A stretch of 64,000 nt of DNA from Streptomyces sp. ERV7 (GCF_001653515.1 NZ_LYOY01000051.1:186001-250000); one strand, 5' to 3'; positions 11,070 to 20,044 are shown, counted from the first letter of the stretch. Notes: generated by a model not told the origin, from the letters alone. Translations and numbers: made by a program.

Positions 11070-11843
11070 ATGGACACCGAAGCACAGCACACGGAGCGCG
11101 ACCTCCCCTCCACCCCTCAGCCGGGGCCGGAGCGGGGGTCGCGCTCCGCGCGTTTTCCCGCCCTCGCGGGCCGGCTGGACGGCCCCTGGCGCAAGGCCGC
11201 GGCCCTGGGTGCGGTGTGCCTGGTGTTCCTGCTGCTGCTCAGCCACTTCGTCATGCAGCCGTTCCTGATCCCCAGCGGTTCCATGGAACCCACCCTGAAG
11301 GTGGGCGACCGGGTCCTGGTCAACAAGCTGGCGTACCGTTTCGGCAGCCATCCCTCCCGCGGTGACGTCGTCGTCTTCGACGGCCGGGGTTCCTTCACGG
11401 ACGAGCCGCCCGAGGGGAACCCGGTGGGCAGGGCCCTTCGTTCAGCGGTTGCGTCCCTGGGGCTGCGGGAGTCCGAGGGGAACGTGTACGTGAAACGGGT
11501 CGTCGGCGTCGGCGGCGACCGGATCGTGTGCTGCGACAAGGGCGGGAGGGTCCGGGTGAACGGGACACCGGTGACCGAGGAGTACGTGCACCCGGAGGAC
11601 ACTCCCTCCCAGGTGCCGTTCGACATCGTGGTGCCCGACGGCACCCTCTTCGTCCTGGGCGACCACCGCTCGCACTCCAGCGACTCCCGCGACCACCTGG
11701 GCTCCCCGGGCGGCGGCATGGTGCCCGTGGACCACGTGGTCGGGCGGGTCGACTGGATCGGCTGGCCGTTCGGCCGCTGGTCGGGCGTCGGCGGCTCCGG
11801 CGCCTTCGCGCGCGTGCCCGCAGCGGGCGGCGCCCATGGGTAA
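11070..11843 (+). CDS. lepB: type I signal peptidase (first of four)
   Basis: Membrane serine protease that removes signal peptides from exported proteins. 257 residues; one transmembrane helix at about 43-62 and the catalytic Ser in IPSGSMEPT (Ser71) with the general-base Lys in VYVKRVVGVGGD (Lys142). The GDHR box with S-x-DSR follows. It lacks the C-terminal anchor seen in the third and fourth copies. Stop codon overlaps the natural ATG of the next lepB by 8 nt. Corresponds to the Sip cluster known behind rplS in Streptomyces. Confidence 0.95.
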   Translation: MDTEAQHTERDLPSTPQPGPERGSRSARFPALAGRLDGPWRKAAALGAVCLVFLLLLSHFVMQPFLIPSGSMEPTLKVGDRVLVNKLAYRFGSHPSRGDVVVFDGRGSFTDEPPEGNPVGRALRSAVASLGLRESEGNVYVKRVVGVGGDRIVCCDKGGRVRVNGTPVTEEYVHPEDTPSQVPFDIVVPDGTLFVLGDHRSHSSDSRDHLGSPGGGMVPVDHVVGRVDWIGWPFGRWSGVGGSGAFARVPAAGGAHG

Positions 11844-11975
11844 CCGCGGGCGCCCGCGCTCGGCGCCCCGCCCGGCCGACGAACCACTGCCCACGGGCCC
11901 GAGGCCGCCCCCGAGCGCCCGCCCGGCCGCCGGGCCCAGCAGGGCCGGGCCGACCGGCGCAGGCTCGCCCGCAAG

Positions 11976-13037
11976 GTGAAGCGGCGCCGGCGCAGGTCCG
12001 CGGTGAAGGAGATACCCCTGCTCGTCGGGGTGGCGGTGCTCATCGCCCTCGTACTGAAGACGTTCCTCGTCCAGGCCTTCGTGATCCCGTCCGGCTCGAT
12101 GCAGGAGACGATCACCATCGGCGACCGGGTGCTCGTCGACAAGCTCACGCCCTGGTTCGGCTCGAAGCCGCAGCGCGGCGACGTGGTGGTCTTCAAGGAC
12201 CCCGGCGGCTGGCTCAAGGACGAGAAGAAGACCACCGGCGGCAGCGACCCGGTGGTCGTCAAACAGGTCAAACAGGGCCTCACCTTCATCGGACTGCTGC
12301 CTTCCGACAACGAGCAGGACCTGATCAAGCGGGTGATCGCGGTCGGCGGCGACACCGTGAAGTGCTGTGACGGCGGCGGCAAGGTCACCGTCAACGGCAT
12401 GCCCCTGGACGAGCCCTACGTACACCCCGGCAACCCGCCCTCGGAGATCACCTTCGAGGTGAAGGTGCCCGAGGGACGGCTCTTCGTGATGGGCGACCAC
12501 CGCTCGAATTCGGCCGATTCCCGCTTCCACCTCGACGAGGCGTACCACGGCACCGTCTCCGAGGACGGGGTGATCGGGCGGGCCGTCGTCATCGGGTGGC
12601 CCTTCGACCGCTGGCGCTGGCTGGAGGAGCCCGGGACATTCGGCTCGGTGCCGGACGCGCCCGGCAGGTCGGACACCGCGCTCGGCTCGTCGCATAGGGT
12701 GTCCTCCCGGGATCCGGCTACGGATCCCGACAGATCGCGTGAAGTAGCGGTAAATAAATCGATTTCAGATGACCTGAAATCGAACGAAGCGATCCGGCCC
12801 CCGAGCCCTGCGGAACTCCCGCTCGTTATGGGAGTGGTGGGCCTGCGTCTGGCACGGCGCGGGCGGTGGCACGGAGTGAGGAGTGGATGTGGGGGATTTG
12901 GCGGTCGGCGCACGATCCGGACACGACGAGCCCGAGGAGCGGCCGGACGGGCCCGCCGACTCTCCCGCACCGGCTCATGCCGAACAGGCTCAGGCCGGCG
13001 GCGGTGGTGGCACCGCCGACGGCGGCTCGGGAGATGA
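11976..13037 (+). CDS. lepB: type I signal peptidase (second of four), N-terminus frameshifted
   Basis: Second signal peptidase: membrane helix at about 13-33, catalytic Ser41 in VIPSGSMQET, and Lys in LIKRVIAVGGD. As the sequence stands, the only start in frame is GTG 11976. The likely native start is ATG 11836, which overlaps the first lepB and encodes MGNRGRPRSAPRPADEP; from about 11900 the conserved basic N-terminus continues in another frame (EAAPERPPGRRAQQ). One extra C in the run near 11902 would join them, so a 1-base deletion or sequencing error is likely. The C-terminus is also odd: it runs 155 nt into the next gene and carries an AT-rich insert with two perfect hairpins (12708-12783). 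Confidence 0.85.
   Translation: MKRRRRRSAVKEIPLLVGVAVLIALVLKTFLVQAFVIPSGSMQETITIGDRVLVDKLTPWFGSKPQRGDVVVFKDPGGWLKDEKKTTGGSDPVVVKQVKQGLTFIGLLPSDNEQDLIKRVIAVGGDTVKCCDGGGKVTVNGMPLDEPYVHPGNPPSEITFEVKVPEGRLFVMGDHRSNSADSRFHLDEAYHGTVSEDGVIGRAVVIGWPFDRWRWLEEPGTFGSVPDAPGRSDTALGSSHRVSSRDPATDPDRSREVAVNKSISDDLKSNEAIRPPSPAELPLVMGVVGLRLARRGRWHGVRSGCGGFGGRRTIRTRRARGAAGRARRLSRTGSCRTGSGRRRWWHRRRRLGR
12708..12783 (+). repeat. two adjacent perfect inverted repeats in the lepB2 3' region
   Basis: Hairpin 1 has 9-bp arms 12708-12716 and 12721-12729 (4-nt loop). Hairpin 2 has 10-bp arms 12759-12768 (TCGATTTCAG) and 12774-12783 (5-nt loop) and is AT-rich, unlike its neighbours. They lie within the coding frame of lepB2. 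Confidence 0.75.
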
Positions 13038-13857
13038 CGGCGAGCCGGGCGGCGCCTCGGACCGCAGCCCCAAGAAGCAGCGCTCCTTCTGGAAGGAGCT
13101 GCCGCTGCTCATCGGTATCGCGCTGATCCTCGCGCTGCTGATCAAGACGTTCCTGGTGCAGGCGTTCTCGATTCCCTCGGACTCGATGCAGGACACCCTC
13201 CAGCGCGGTGACCGCGTCCTGGTGGACAAGCTGACGCCCTGGTTCGGCTCCACGCCGGAGCGCGGCGAGGTCGTCGTCTTCCACGACCCGGGCGGCTGGC
13301 TGGAGGACCAGAAGCCGGCCGAGCCCAACGCGGTGCAGAAGTTCCTCAGCTTCATCGGTCTGATGCCGTCCGCCGAGGAGAAGGACCTGATCAAGCGGGT
13401 CATCGCGACCGGCGGCGACACGGTGGAGTGCAAGAAGGGCGGCCCGGTCAAGGTCAACGGCCATGCCCTGAACGAGCCGTACATCTACCCGGGCGACAGC
13501 GCCTGCGACGACATGCCGTTCGGCCCGATCAAGGTCCCCAAGGGCCGGATCTGGGTGATGGGCGACCACCGGCAGAACTCGCTGGACTCCCGGTACCACC
13601 AGGAGCTGCCGGGCGGCGGCACCGTCTCCAACGACGAGGTCGTGGGCCGCGCCTTCACCATCGCCTGGCCGCTCAACCGCCTCGACTGGCTCGGCATCCC
13701 GGACACCTTCGACCAGAAGGGCCTCAACGGCATGGGCGCGACGGCCCCGGTGGCCGCGGGGCTCGCGGGCGCGCTGCCGATCGTGCTGTGGCGCCGCCGC
13801 AGGCTCACCCGGCCGAGTGACGCGATCGAGGGCACCGACCTCACCCGCAAGGGCTGA
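12883..13857 (+). CDS. lepB: type I signal peptidase (third of four)
   Basis: 324 residues from GTG 12883 behind GGAGTGAGGAG. A long acidic and Gly/Ala-rich cytoplasmic N-terminus is followed by a membrane helix (about 74-94), catalytic Ser101 in SIPSDSMQDT and Lys in LIKRVIATGGD. A second hydrophobic helix (APVAAGLAGALPIVLW) near the C-terminus gives two membrane anchors. Note Asp instead of Gly before the catalytic Ser, a variation found in Streptomyces SipW-like enzymes. Overlaps the end of lepB2 in another frame. Confidence 0.95.
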   Translation: MDVGDLAVGARSGHDEPEERPDGPADSPAPAHAEQAQAGGGGGTADGGSGDDGEPGGASDRSPKKQRSFWKELPLLIGIALILALLIKTFLVQAFSIPSDSMQDTLQRGDRVLVDKLTPWFGSTPERGEVVVFHDPGGWLEDQKPAEPNAVQKFLSFIGLMPSAEEKDLIKRVIATGGDTVECKKGGPVKVNGHALNEPYIYPGDSACDDMPFGPIKVPKGRIWVMGDHRQNSLDSRYHQELPGGGTVSNDEVVGRAFTIAWPLNRLDWLGIPDTFDQKGLNGMGATAPVAAGLAGALPIVLWRRRRLTRPSDAIEGTDLTRKG

Positions 13858-13949
13858 CCGCGCGCGATACCGCCGGGTAGGGTGCCGTCCCAGATCGTCG
13901 ATCTCCGGGGCCCGCGCAGAGCGCGGGCGACCGGGGGAGGAGCACTGGG

Positions 13950-14681
13950 ATGAGCGGAACAGGACGTACGGACGACGGCCGCGGCCGCGGTCTCGGCAAT
14001 CTGCTGTCGGGACTGGCCGTGGCCGTCGGCTGTGTGCTCTTCCTCGGCGGGTTCGCCTGGGGCGCCGTCGAGTACAAGCCGTACACGGTGCCGACCCAGT
14101 CCATGAACCCGACGGTCAAGGCGGGCGACCGGGTGCTCGCCCAGCGCATCGACGGCGAGGACGTCAAGCGCGGCGACGTGGTGATCTTCAAGGACAAGAC
14201 CTGGGGCAACGTCCCCATGGTCAAGCGCGTCGTCGGCATAGGCGGCGACACGGTGAAGTGCTGCGACCGGGGCGGCAAGCTGACCGTCAACGGCCAGGAG
14301 ATCGACGAACCGTATCTGCACAACACGGCCGCCTCCACGACGAAGTTCAGCGCCACCGTCCCCAAGGGCCAGCTCTTCCTCCTCGGCGACGAGCGCGACG
14401 TCTCGCTGGACTCCCGGGTGCATCTGGAGGACGCGGCGAACGGCTCGGTGCCGCGCTCGGCCGTCAGCGCGCGCGTGGACGCCGTGGCGTGGCCGCTGGA
14501 CGGCATGCTGAAGCGCCCGACGGGCTTCAAGGCCCTGCCGGGCGGCATCTCGCAGCCCGGCCCGCTGACGCTGGTGGTGGGCGCGGTGGTCGCCGGAGCC
14601 GTACTGATCGTGGTGGGCGCGGCGTACGGGCCGCTGGCGCGGCGGCTCGGGCGGCGGAGGGTGGCGGCCGGTGCGCGCTGA
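13950..14681 (+). CDS. lepB: type I signal peptidase (fourth of four)
   Basis: 243 residues from ATG behind GGGGGAGGAG. N-terminal helix at about 20-40, catalytic Ser51 in TVPTQSMNPT, Lys in MVKRVVGIGGD, and a C-terminal hydrophobic helix (LVVGAVVAGAVLIVVG) with a positively charged end. Most diverged of the four. Its last 11 nt overlap the Nudix gene, so the two are probably translated together. Confidence 0.94.
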   Translation: MSGTGRTDDGRGRGLGNLLSGLAVAVGCVLFLGGFAWGAVEYKPYTVPTQSMNPTVKAGDRVLAQRIDGEDVKRGDVVIFKDKTWGNVPMVKRVVGIGGDTVKCCDRGGKLTVNGQEIDEPYLHNTAASTTKFSATVPKGQLFLLGDERDVSLDSRVHLEDAANGSVPRSAVSARVDAVAWPLDGMLKRPTGFKALPGGISQPGPLTLVVGAVVAGAVLIVVGAAYGPLARRLGRRRVAAGAR

Positions 14682-15198
14682 GGGTGCTCCCGGTGGGGCG
14701 CCGGATGCGGCGGCGCAGGAGTTCCGCAAGGTCGCCCGGGTCGTGCTGCTCGATCCGCAGGACCGCATCCTGTTGATGCACGGATACGAACCGGACAATC
14801 CCGACGACAACTGGTGGTTCACCCCGGGCGGCGGCCTGGAGGGCGACGAGACCCGGGAAGAGGCCGCGCTGCGCGAGCTGGCCGAGGAGACGGGGATCAC
14901 GCAGGTCCAGCTGGGGCCGGTGCTGTGGCGCCGGAAGTGCTCGTTCCCCTTCGACGGCCGCCGCTGGAACCAGGACGAGTGGTACTTCCTGGCCCGTACC
15001 ACCCAGACCGAGGCCGCGCCGACCGGCCTCACCGAGCTGGAACGACGCAGTACCACGGGGCTGAGGTGGTGGACCTCCGCCGAACTGTCGGTGGCCCGTG
15101 AGACGGTGTACCCGACCAGACTCGCCGAGCTGCTGCGCACGCTGCTCGACGAGGGTCCTCCGCGCGCGCCGGTGGTCCTGGCTCCGGAAATCGTCTAG
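14671..15198 (+). CDS. Nudix hydrolase
   Basis: 175-residue Nudix-fold pyrophosphatase, substrate unknown (nucleoside diphosphate derivative). The Nudix box is intact: GGLEGDE followed by REEAALRELAEETG, with the catalytic Glu residues in REL-x-EE. Starts with GTG inside the end of the fourth lepB. Conserved in this place in Streptomyces. Confidence 0.9.
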   Translation: MRAEGAPGGAPDAAAQEFRKVARVVLLDPQDRILLMHGYEPDNPDDNWWFTPGGGLEGDETREEAALRELAEETGITQVQLGPVLWRRKCSFPFDGRRWNQDEWYFLARTTQTEAAPTGLTELERRSTTGLRWWTSAELSVARETVYPTRLAELLRTLLDEGPPRAPVVLAPEIV

Positions 15199-15254
15199 GG
15201 GCCCGGGGGGCTGACGCACAATAGGGGGACCGCACGGCTGAAGGGGAACATGCC

Positions 15255-15563
15255 ATGAGCGCCGAGGACCTCGAAAAGTACGAGACCGAGATGGAGCTGA
15301 AGCTCTACCGGGAGTACCGCGACGTCGTCGGTCTGTTCAAATACGTGATCGAGACCGAGCGGCGTTTCTATCTCACCAATGACTACGAGATGCAGGTGCA
15401 CTCGGTCCAGGGTGAGGTGTTCTTCGAGGTGTCGATGGCGGATGCCTGGGTCTGGGACATGTACAGGCCGGCCCGCTTCGTCAAGCAGGTCCGTGTGCTC
15501 ACGTTCAAGGACGTGAATATCGAGGAGCTCAACAAGAGCGACCTGGAGCTGCCGGGCGGCTGA
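15255..15563 (+). CDS. DUF2469 family protein
   Basis: 102-residue acidic protein found almost only in actinomycetes; function unknown. Sequence starts MSAEDLEKYETEMELKLYRE and contains the highly conserved aromatic core (DAWVWDMYRPARFVK). Good ribosome-binding site (AAGGGGAA). It lies between the lepB group and yraN, which is the usual actinomycete context. Confidence 0.9.
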   Translation: MSAEDLEKYETEMELKLYREYRDVVGLFKYVIETERRFYLTNDYEMQVHSVQGEVFFEVSMADAWVWDMYRPARFVKQVRVLTFKDVNIEELNKSDLELPGG

Positions 15564-15712
15564 TCGGCCGCGTCCGAGGCGCCCACGGCGTCAACCGATT
15601 CCGCTGAGTCCACCGTGCGGGTGGCCGGGTTATCCACAATGGCCCGGCCGTCCACCAAGATCCACACGGTGGCGGCGGGTGCGTGACAGTCGGTGCCGGA
15701 GGTGGTGCCGAG

Positions 15713-16075
15713 ATGAACGCACGAGGAGCACTCGGGCAGTACGGCGAGGATTTGGCGGCCAGACTGCTGGCCGACGCCGGAATGACAGTGGTCGCCCGCA
15801 ACTGGCGCAGCGGCAGGACCGGAGAGATCGACATCGTCGCCCGCGACGGCGACGTCCTGGTGGTCTGCGAGGTCAAGACCCGCAGAGCGGGCCCGTTCGA
15901 ACACCCCATGGCGGCCGTCACCCCCGCCAAGGCCGAACGGCTCAGACACCTCGCCGAGCGCTGGCTCGCCGACCACGGAGGACCGCCGCGCGGCGGTGTC
16001 CGCATCGACCTCGTCGGCGTCGTCCTGCCCCAGCGCGGCGCACCCCGCGCGGAGCACGTGCGGGGGGTGGCGTAG
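15713..16075 (+). CDS. YraN/UPF0102 family nuclease-like protein
   Basis: 120 residues from ATG 15713, 8 nt after GGAGGT; an upstream GTG at 15683 has no such site. Has the Holliday-junction-resolvase-like core with GEIDIVARDG and the EVKTR motif, so a restriction-endonuclease-type fold is likely; biological role unproven. Stop abuts comM (0-nt gap) in the conserved yraN-comM-dprA order. Confidence 0.9.
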   Translation: MNARGALGQYGEDLAARLLADAGMTVVARNWRSGRTGEIDIVARDGDVLVVCEVKTRRAGPFEHPMAAVTPAKAERLRHLAERWLADHGGPPRGGVRIDLVGVVLPQRGAPRAEHVRGVA

Positions 16076-17692
16076 ATGGGATTCGCCCGCACCTGCTCCG
16101 TGGCGCTCGTCGGCGTCGAGGGCGTCGTCGTGGAAGTCCAGGCAGACCTCGAACCGGGCGTCGCCGCCTTCACGCTCGTCGGCCTGCCCGACAAGAGCCT
16201 CAGCGAAAGCCGCGACCGCGTCAGAGCCGCCGTCGTCAACTCCGGCGGCGACTGGCCCCAGAAGAAACTCACCGTCGGCCTCAGCCCCGCCTCCGTCCCC
16301 AAGGGCGGCAGCGGCTTCGACCTCGCCGTGGCCTGCGCGGTCCTCGGCGCCGCCGAGCGCATCGACCCCAGAGAACTCGCCGACCTGGTCATGATCGGCG
16401 AACTCGGACTCGACGGCCGGGTGCGCCCCGTGCGCGGCATCCTGCCCGCCGTCCTCGCCGCCGCCGAGGCCGGATACGAACAGGTCGTCGTCCCCGAACA
16501 GACCGCCGCCGAGGCGTCCCTGGTCCCCGGCATCTCCGTCCTCGGCGTAAGGAGCCTGCGCCAGCTCATCGCCGTCCTCACCGACGAACCCGTACCCGAG
16601 GAGGAGCCCGACCAGGAGGGCAGACCCGACTCCATGCTCGCCGGACTGGTCGTCCCCGGCGCCGGAGTCGGCACCGGCCTCTCCATCGACGCCGACAGCA
16701 GCGCGCCCGACCTCGCCGACGTCGCCGGCCAGCGCACCGCCCGCACCGCCCTGGAAGTCGCCGCGGCCGGCGGCCACCACCTGATGCTGTACGGACCGCC
16801 GGGCGCGGGCAAGACCATGCTGGCCGAACGGCTCCCCGGCATCCTGCCGCCGCTCACCCGCCAGGAATCCCTCGAAGTCACCGCGATCCACTCGGTCGCC
16901 GGAATCCTGCCCCCGGGCAAACCCCTCGTCCACAAGGCCCCCTACTGCGCACCCCACCACTCGGCGACCATGCAGTCCCTCGTCGGCGGAGGCAACGGCC
17001 TGCCACGGCCCGGAGCCGTCTCCCTCGCCCACCGGGGCGTCCTGTTCCTCGACGAAGCCCCCGAGTTCACCGGCAAGGCCCTCGACTCCCTGCGCCAGCC
17101 CCTGGAGGCCGGGCACGTCGTCGTCGCCCGCAGCGCGGGCGTCGTCCGCCTCCCCGCCCGCTTCCTCATGGTCCTCGCCGCCAACCCCTGCCCCTGCGGC
17201 CGCCACACTCTGCACGGGGCGGGCTGCGAATGCCCCCCGTCCGTCATCCGCCGCTACCAGGCCAGGCTCTCCGGACCGCTCCTCGACCGCGTCGACCTGC
17301 GCGTGGAGGCCGAGCCGGTCCGGCGCGAGGACCTGCTCGCCCAAGGCGGACGCGGCGAATCCACGGCCCAGGTCGCCGAACGCGTCCTGGCCGCCCGGGA
17401 ACGGGCCGTCGCCCGCCTCCAGGGCACACCCTGGACCACCAACAGCGAAGTCCCCGGACACGAACTGCGCACCCGCTGGGTCACGGCCCCCGGAGCCCTC
17501 GCCGCGGCGGAACGGGACATGGAACGCGGCCTGCTGACGGCCAGAGGACTCGACCGCGTCCTGCGCGTCGCCTGGACCCTCGCCGACCTCTGCGGCGACG
17601 ACCGCCCCGACGAAACCCACATCGGCCTCGCCCTGGAACTGAGAACGGGCATCTCGCGGGGTGCCCCGCTGACGGTGGGAGGTGCGGGATGA
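16076..17692 (+). CDS. comM: ComM/YifB-type Mg-chelatase-like AAA+ ATPase
   Basis: 538-residue AAA+ protein. Homologues are hexameric helicases that drive branch migration when incoming single-stranded DNA recombines. N-terminal Lon-like S5 domain (1-170), then Walker A GPPGAGKT near 241, Walker B LFLDEAPEF, and a C-terminal Mg-chelatase subunit domain with a CPCG...C zinc-like cluster. Overlaps the dprA start by 4 nt (ATGA). Intact. Confidence 0.93.
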   Translation: MGFARTCSVALVGVEGVVVEVQADLEPGVAAFTLVGLPDKSLSESRDRVRAAVVNSGGDWPQKKLTVGLSPASVPKGGSGFDLAVACAVLGAAERIDPRELADLVMIGELGLDGRVRPVRGILPAVLAAAEAGYEQVVVPEQTAAEASLVPGISVLGVRSLRQLIAVLTDEPVPEEEPDQEGRPDSMLAGLVVPGAGVGTGLSIDADSSAPDLADVAGQRTARTALEVAAAGGHHLMLYGPPGAGKTMLAERLPGILPPLTRQESLEVTAIHSVAGILPPGKPLVHKAPYCAPHHSATMQSLVGGGNGLPRPGAVSLAHRGVLFLDEAPEFTGKALDSLRQPLEAGHVVVARSAGVVRLPARFLMVLAANPCPCGRHTLHGAGCECPPSVIRRYQARLSGPLLDRVDLRVEAEPVRREDLLAQGGRGESTAQVAERVLAARERAVARLQGTPWTTNSEVPGHELRTRWVTAPGALAAAERDMERGLLTARGLDRVLRVAWTLADLCGDDRPDETHIGLALELRTGISRGAPLTVGGAG

Positions 17693-17770
17693 GCGGGGTC
17701 GGACCTGCTTCCGGGGACGCCCTGGAACCAGGGGCTGTCTCCGGCCCCGGGCCCCTCCCCACCCCGGCGG
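17689..17770 (+). pseudogene. dprA: dprA 5' fragment (about 25 codons)
   Basis: An ATG overlapping the comM stop opens a frame beginning MSGVGPASGDALEP, which is where dprA (DNA-processing protein that loads RecA on single strands) is expected. After about 25 codons the sequence changes to phage DNA read on the other strand, so the Rossmann core of DprA is absent. The exact breakpoint cannot be fixed; it lies about 17760-17790. Identification rests on position, not on recognised domains. Confidence 0.5.
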
Positions 17771-17836
17771 GGCGCCGTTGCGGCCGGCCTCGGCGCCCTC
17801 GGTCAGTGCGCGGACGATGTCCTCACGGGTCCCCAC
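17771..17836 (-). pseudogene. phage head-region gene, 5' fragment
   Basis: GTG start at 17836 with a GGGGG ribosome-binding stretch, 9 nt behind the MuF-protein stop, encodes MGTREDIVRALTEGAEAGRNG before the frame meets the dprA junction. Its place right after the minor head gene suggests a scaffold or capsid-related protein, but too little remains to tell. Confidence 0.5.
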
Positions 17837-17845
17837 GGCGCCCCC

Positions 17846-20044
17846 TTATCGCTTGTACTGGTGGTCGGCCTCATTCTTGCGGGCGCCCTCGGCCCAACGC
17901 TGGCGCTGGCCGGTGGCCTTTTCGATGAACTCGGCCTGTGTCAGGCGCCCGTGACGGGCCCACCATGCCTTGAGTTCGTCGGACGCGCGAGCGTAGGCGA
18001 TGCGGGCGGGGCCGCGGAACAGGCTTACCGGGTCGACGGGCTGCGTCTCGTACTGCTTGTTGAGTAGGTAGCCGCGGCAGTCCTCTTCGGCCTGGAGGTA
18101 CTGACGGTAGACGTATTCGTCATACATCTCGCGGGCCTCGCGGCGGGTGATCCGCGGCGCCTCGTCCTCGACTTCGTCGACTACCTCGCCGACGGTGGGC
18201 GCGGTGGTGTGCAGCGGGTCGCTGTCGTCGTCGGCGTACCGGCCCCACTCGTCGGCAGGCGGGGCGGGGTCCATGGTGGTGTCGAGGGCGGCGCGGTCGG
18301 CGAGCAGGTCGTCGACGGCGTCGCCGGTCGCGGCCGGGGCGGGCAACGAGACGGGTTCGCGGCGGTCCAACTCGCGGGCGATCGAGGCGAGTTCGTTGCT
18401 AGTGGCGTACTGCATGCACCATGCGAGTTCGTCCTCGGCCAACTCGGCCAGTTGGGCCGTGAGCTGCCCGTGGGGGAACAGGCGGGCGAGCAGGTCGCGC
18501 CGGTGGGCTTCGGCGGCGAGGTCACCGAGGGTGTCCGGGCCGGCGCCGCGGGCGCGGGCGGCGAGGTCTGCGTCGGACAGTCCGACCAGATCGGAGCGCA
18601 CGCCCGGTAGGCGGGTGGCAAGGTCGCGCCGGTCCATCTCCGCCATGATCCGCAAGCCGTCGGCGTCGTCGAGGTGCGTGAAGACGCGAGCGAGTTCACT
18701 GTCGGAATACGCGGTGAGATCGGCGGCGAGGCGTCCGCCGGGGCGGATACGGGCGAGCAGGTCGTCGCGGTCGCGCCGGTCGGCCTCGACCTCAATACGG
18801 GCGCGGTCGCGCTCGTCGAGGACTCCCGTGCGCATGACGTCGGCGAGCTGCTGGTCGCTCATCTCGCGCGGTGTGCGGGCATCGCCCGACCGGATGCGCG
18901 CGGCCTCCGTAAACTCCCCGGGCGGTGCAGGGGTGTTGCGGGGGAGGTTCGAGGCGCCGGGCTGCTCGCGGTGGCGCAGCCTGCGCAAGTCGGGGTGGGT
19001 GGCGAGGTGGTCGCGCATGGCGCCTTGCCACTGGCGCACCTTCGCCCGTGCGGCCTGCTGGGCTTCGGGGGTGACGGCGGCGGCCTCGCGCTTCTTGTGC
19101 TTGCGGATGTTCCGCTCGATCTCCCGTTGCCGCTGTCCGGCCTCGTACCCGGCGGGGTCGCTCTCGGCGGCCTCGGTGCGGGTGATACCTGGGGTGTAAC
19201 TGGACACGCTGTGTCGGCAGTTGGGGTGTTGCAGTCCGGCACGGCGGGCCTCGTCGAGCGATCCGGCGACCTCTACGGGGATCATGCGGCCGTCGTCAGT
19301 GGCGTGCTCGACCTCGACCGTACGCGCCCCGTCCGGGCCGCTGATGGCCAGTACCTTGCCCTCCCACTTGCGGCACAGGGGGCATTCGCGCGGCGCGTTG
19401 GAGACGACGACCAACTCGACACCGGCTGTCGTCAGGGTGCGCATGTGGGCTTCGGTCGCCGCCCGTCCAACGCTGGTCCGTACGGCCATCTCGGCGTAGC
19501 TGGTGAGCTGCCAACGGCGGCCGGCGCGGTCGGTGAACGAGCGTAGGCCGTCGTCGGCAAAGCGGCGCATGGCGTCCTGGGTGGCCTGGCGGCGGGTGCC
19601 GGTGCCGAGCAGGGGCGTTGCGGTGACCTCGGCGACGATGGCGCGGTACTGGTCGGGGACGGCCCGCAGAATGCTGCGGTGCGTCGCGGTGAGGCGGTCG
19701 ACGGTCTCTTGTGCGAGGCGGTCGACGGCTTGGGCGTTGGGGGTGATGTCGTCGACCAGTGCGCGGGCGTCGTCGGACAGGGCGCCGATTTCGGCGACCG
19801 CGGCGCGGTGGCCGGTGTTGTACGCCTGGGCGACCGCGTCGAACACGTCGAGGGTGACGGCCTTGCCGAGTTCGTCGACGATGGCCTGTGACGTGCGGCG
19901 CACCTGCTGAACCGCGGAGAGTTTCCGCGTTGCCCACCCGGGGGCTTCGAGGCCGTCGGCGAGCTGCCGGGCGATGATGCCCAACAGCCGCCGCTCGGCC
20001 TCCTCGTACAGATCGCGGGTCCGCTCGGCCAGCGGCTCGACCAT
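17846..20044 (-). CDS. phage minor head protein, MuF type
   Basis: 732 residues. The MuF/minor-capsid-2 domain occupies about 100-300: TSYAEMAVRTSVG, the cysteine cluster CPLCRKWEGK near 222 and HPNCRHSVSSYTPG, the known finger-print of this family that joins portal and capsid and may enter the cell with DNA. After it come a charged linker and an unusual C-terminal region (about 400-600) of degenerate 40-45-residue repeats of the type SDxELA...DRRD. The last 100 residues are acidic. Gene order portal-(two small genes)-MuF fits a siphovirus head module read on the minus strand. Confidence 0.85.
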   Translation of the reverse strand: MVEPLAERTRDLYEEAERRLLGIIARQLADGLEAPGWATRKLSAVQQVRRTSQAIVDELGKAVTLDVFDAVAQAYNTGHRAAVAEIGALSDDARALVDDITPNAQAVDRLAQETVDRLTATHRSILRAVPDQYRAIVAEVTATPLLGTGTRRQATQDAMRRFADDGLRSFTDRAGRRWQLTSYAEMAVRTSVGRAATEAHMRTLTTAGVELVVVSNAPRECPLCRKWEGKVLAISGPDGARTVEVEHATDDGRMIPVEVAGSLDEARRAGLQHPNCRHSVSSYTPGITRTEAAESDPAGYEAGQRQREIERNIRKHKKREAAAVTPEAQQAARAKVRQWQGAMRDHLATHPDLRRLRHREQPGASNLPRNTPAPPGEFTEAARIRSGDARTPREMSDQQLADVMRTGVLDERDRARIEVEADRRDRDDLLARIRPGGRLAADLTAYSDSELARVFTHLDDADGLRIMAEMDRRDLATRLPGVRSDLVGLSDADLAARARGAGPDTLGDLAAEAHRRDLLARLFPHGQLTAQLAELAEDELAWCMQYATSNELASIARELDRREPVSLPAPAATGDAVDDLLADRAALDTTMDPAPPADEWGRYADDDSDPLHTTAPTVGEVVDEVEDEAPRITRREAREMYDEYVYRQYLQAEEDCRGYLLNKQYETQPVDPVSLFRGPARIAYARASDELKAWWARHGRLTQAEFIEKATGQRQRWAEGARKNEADHQYKR

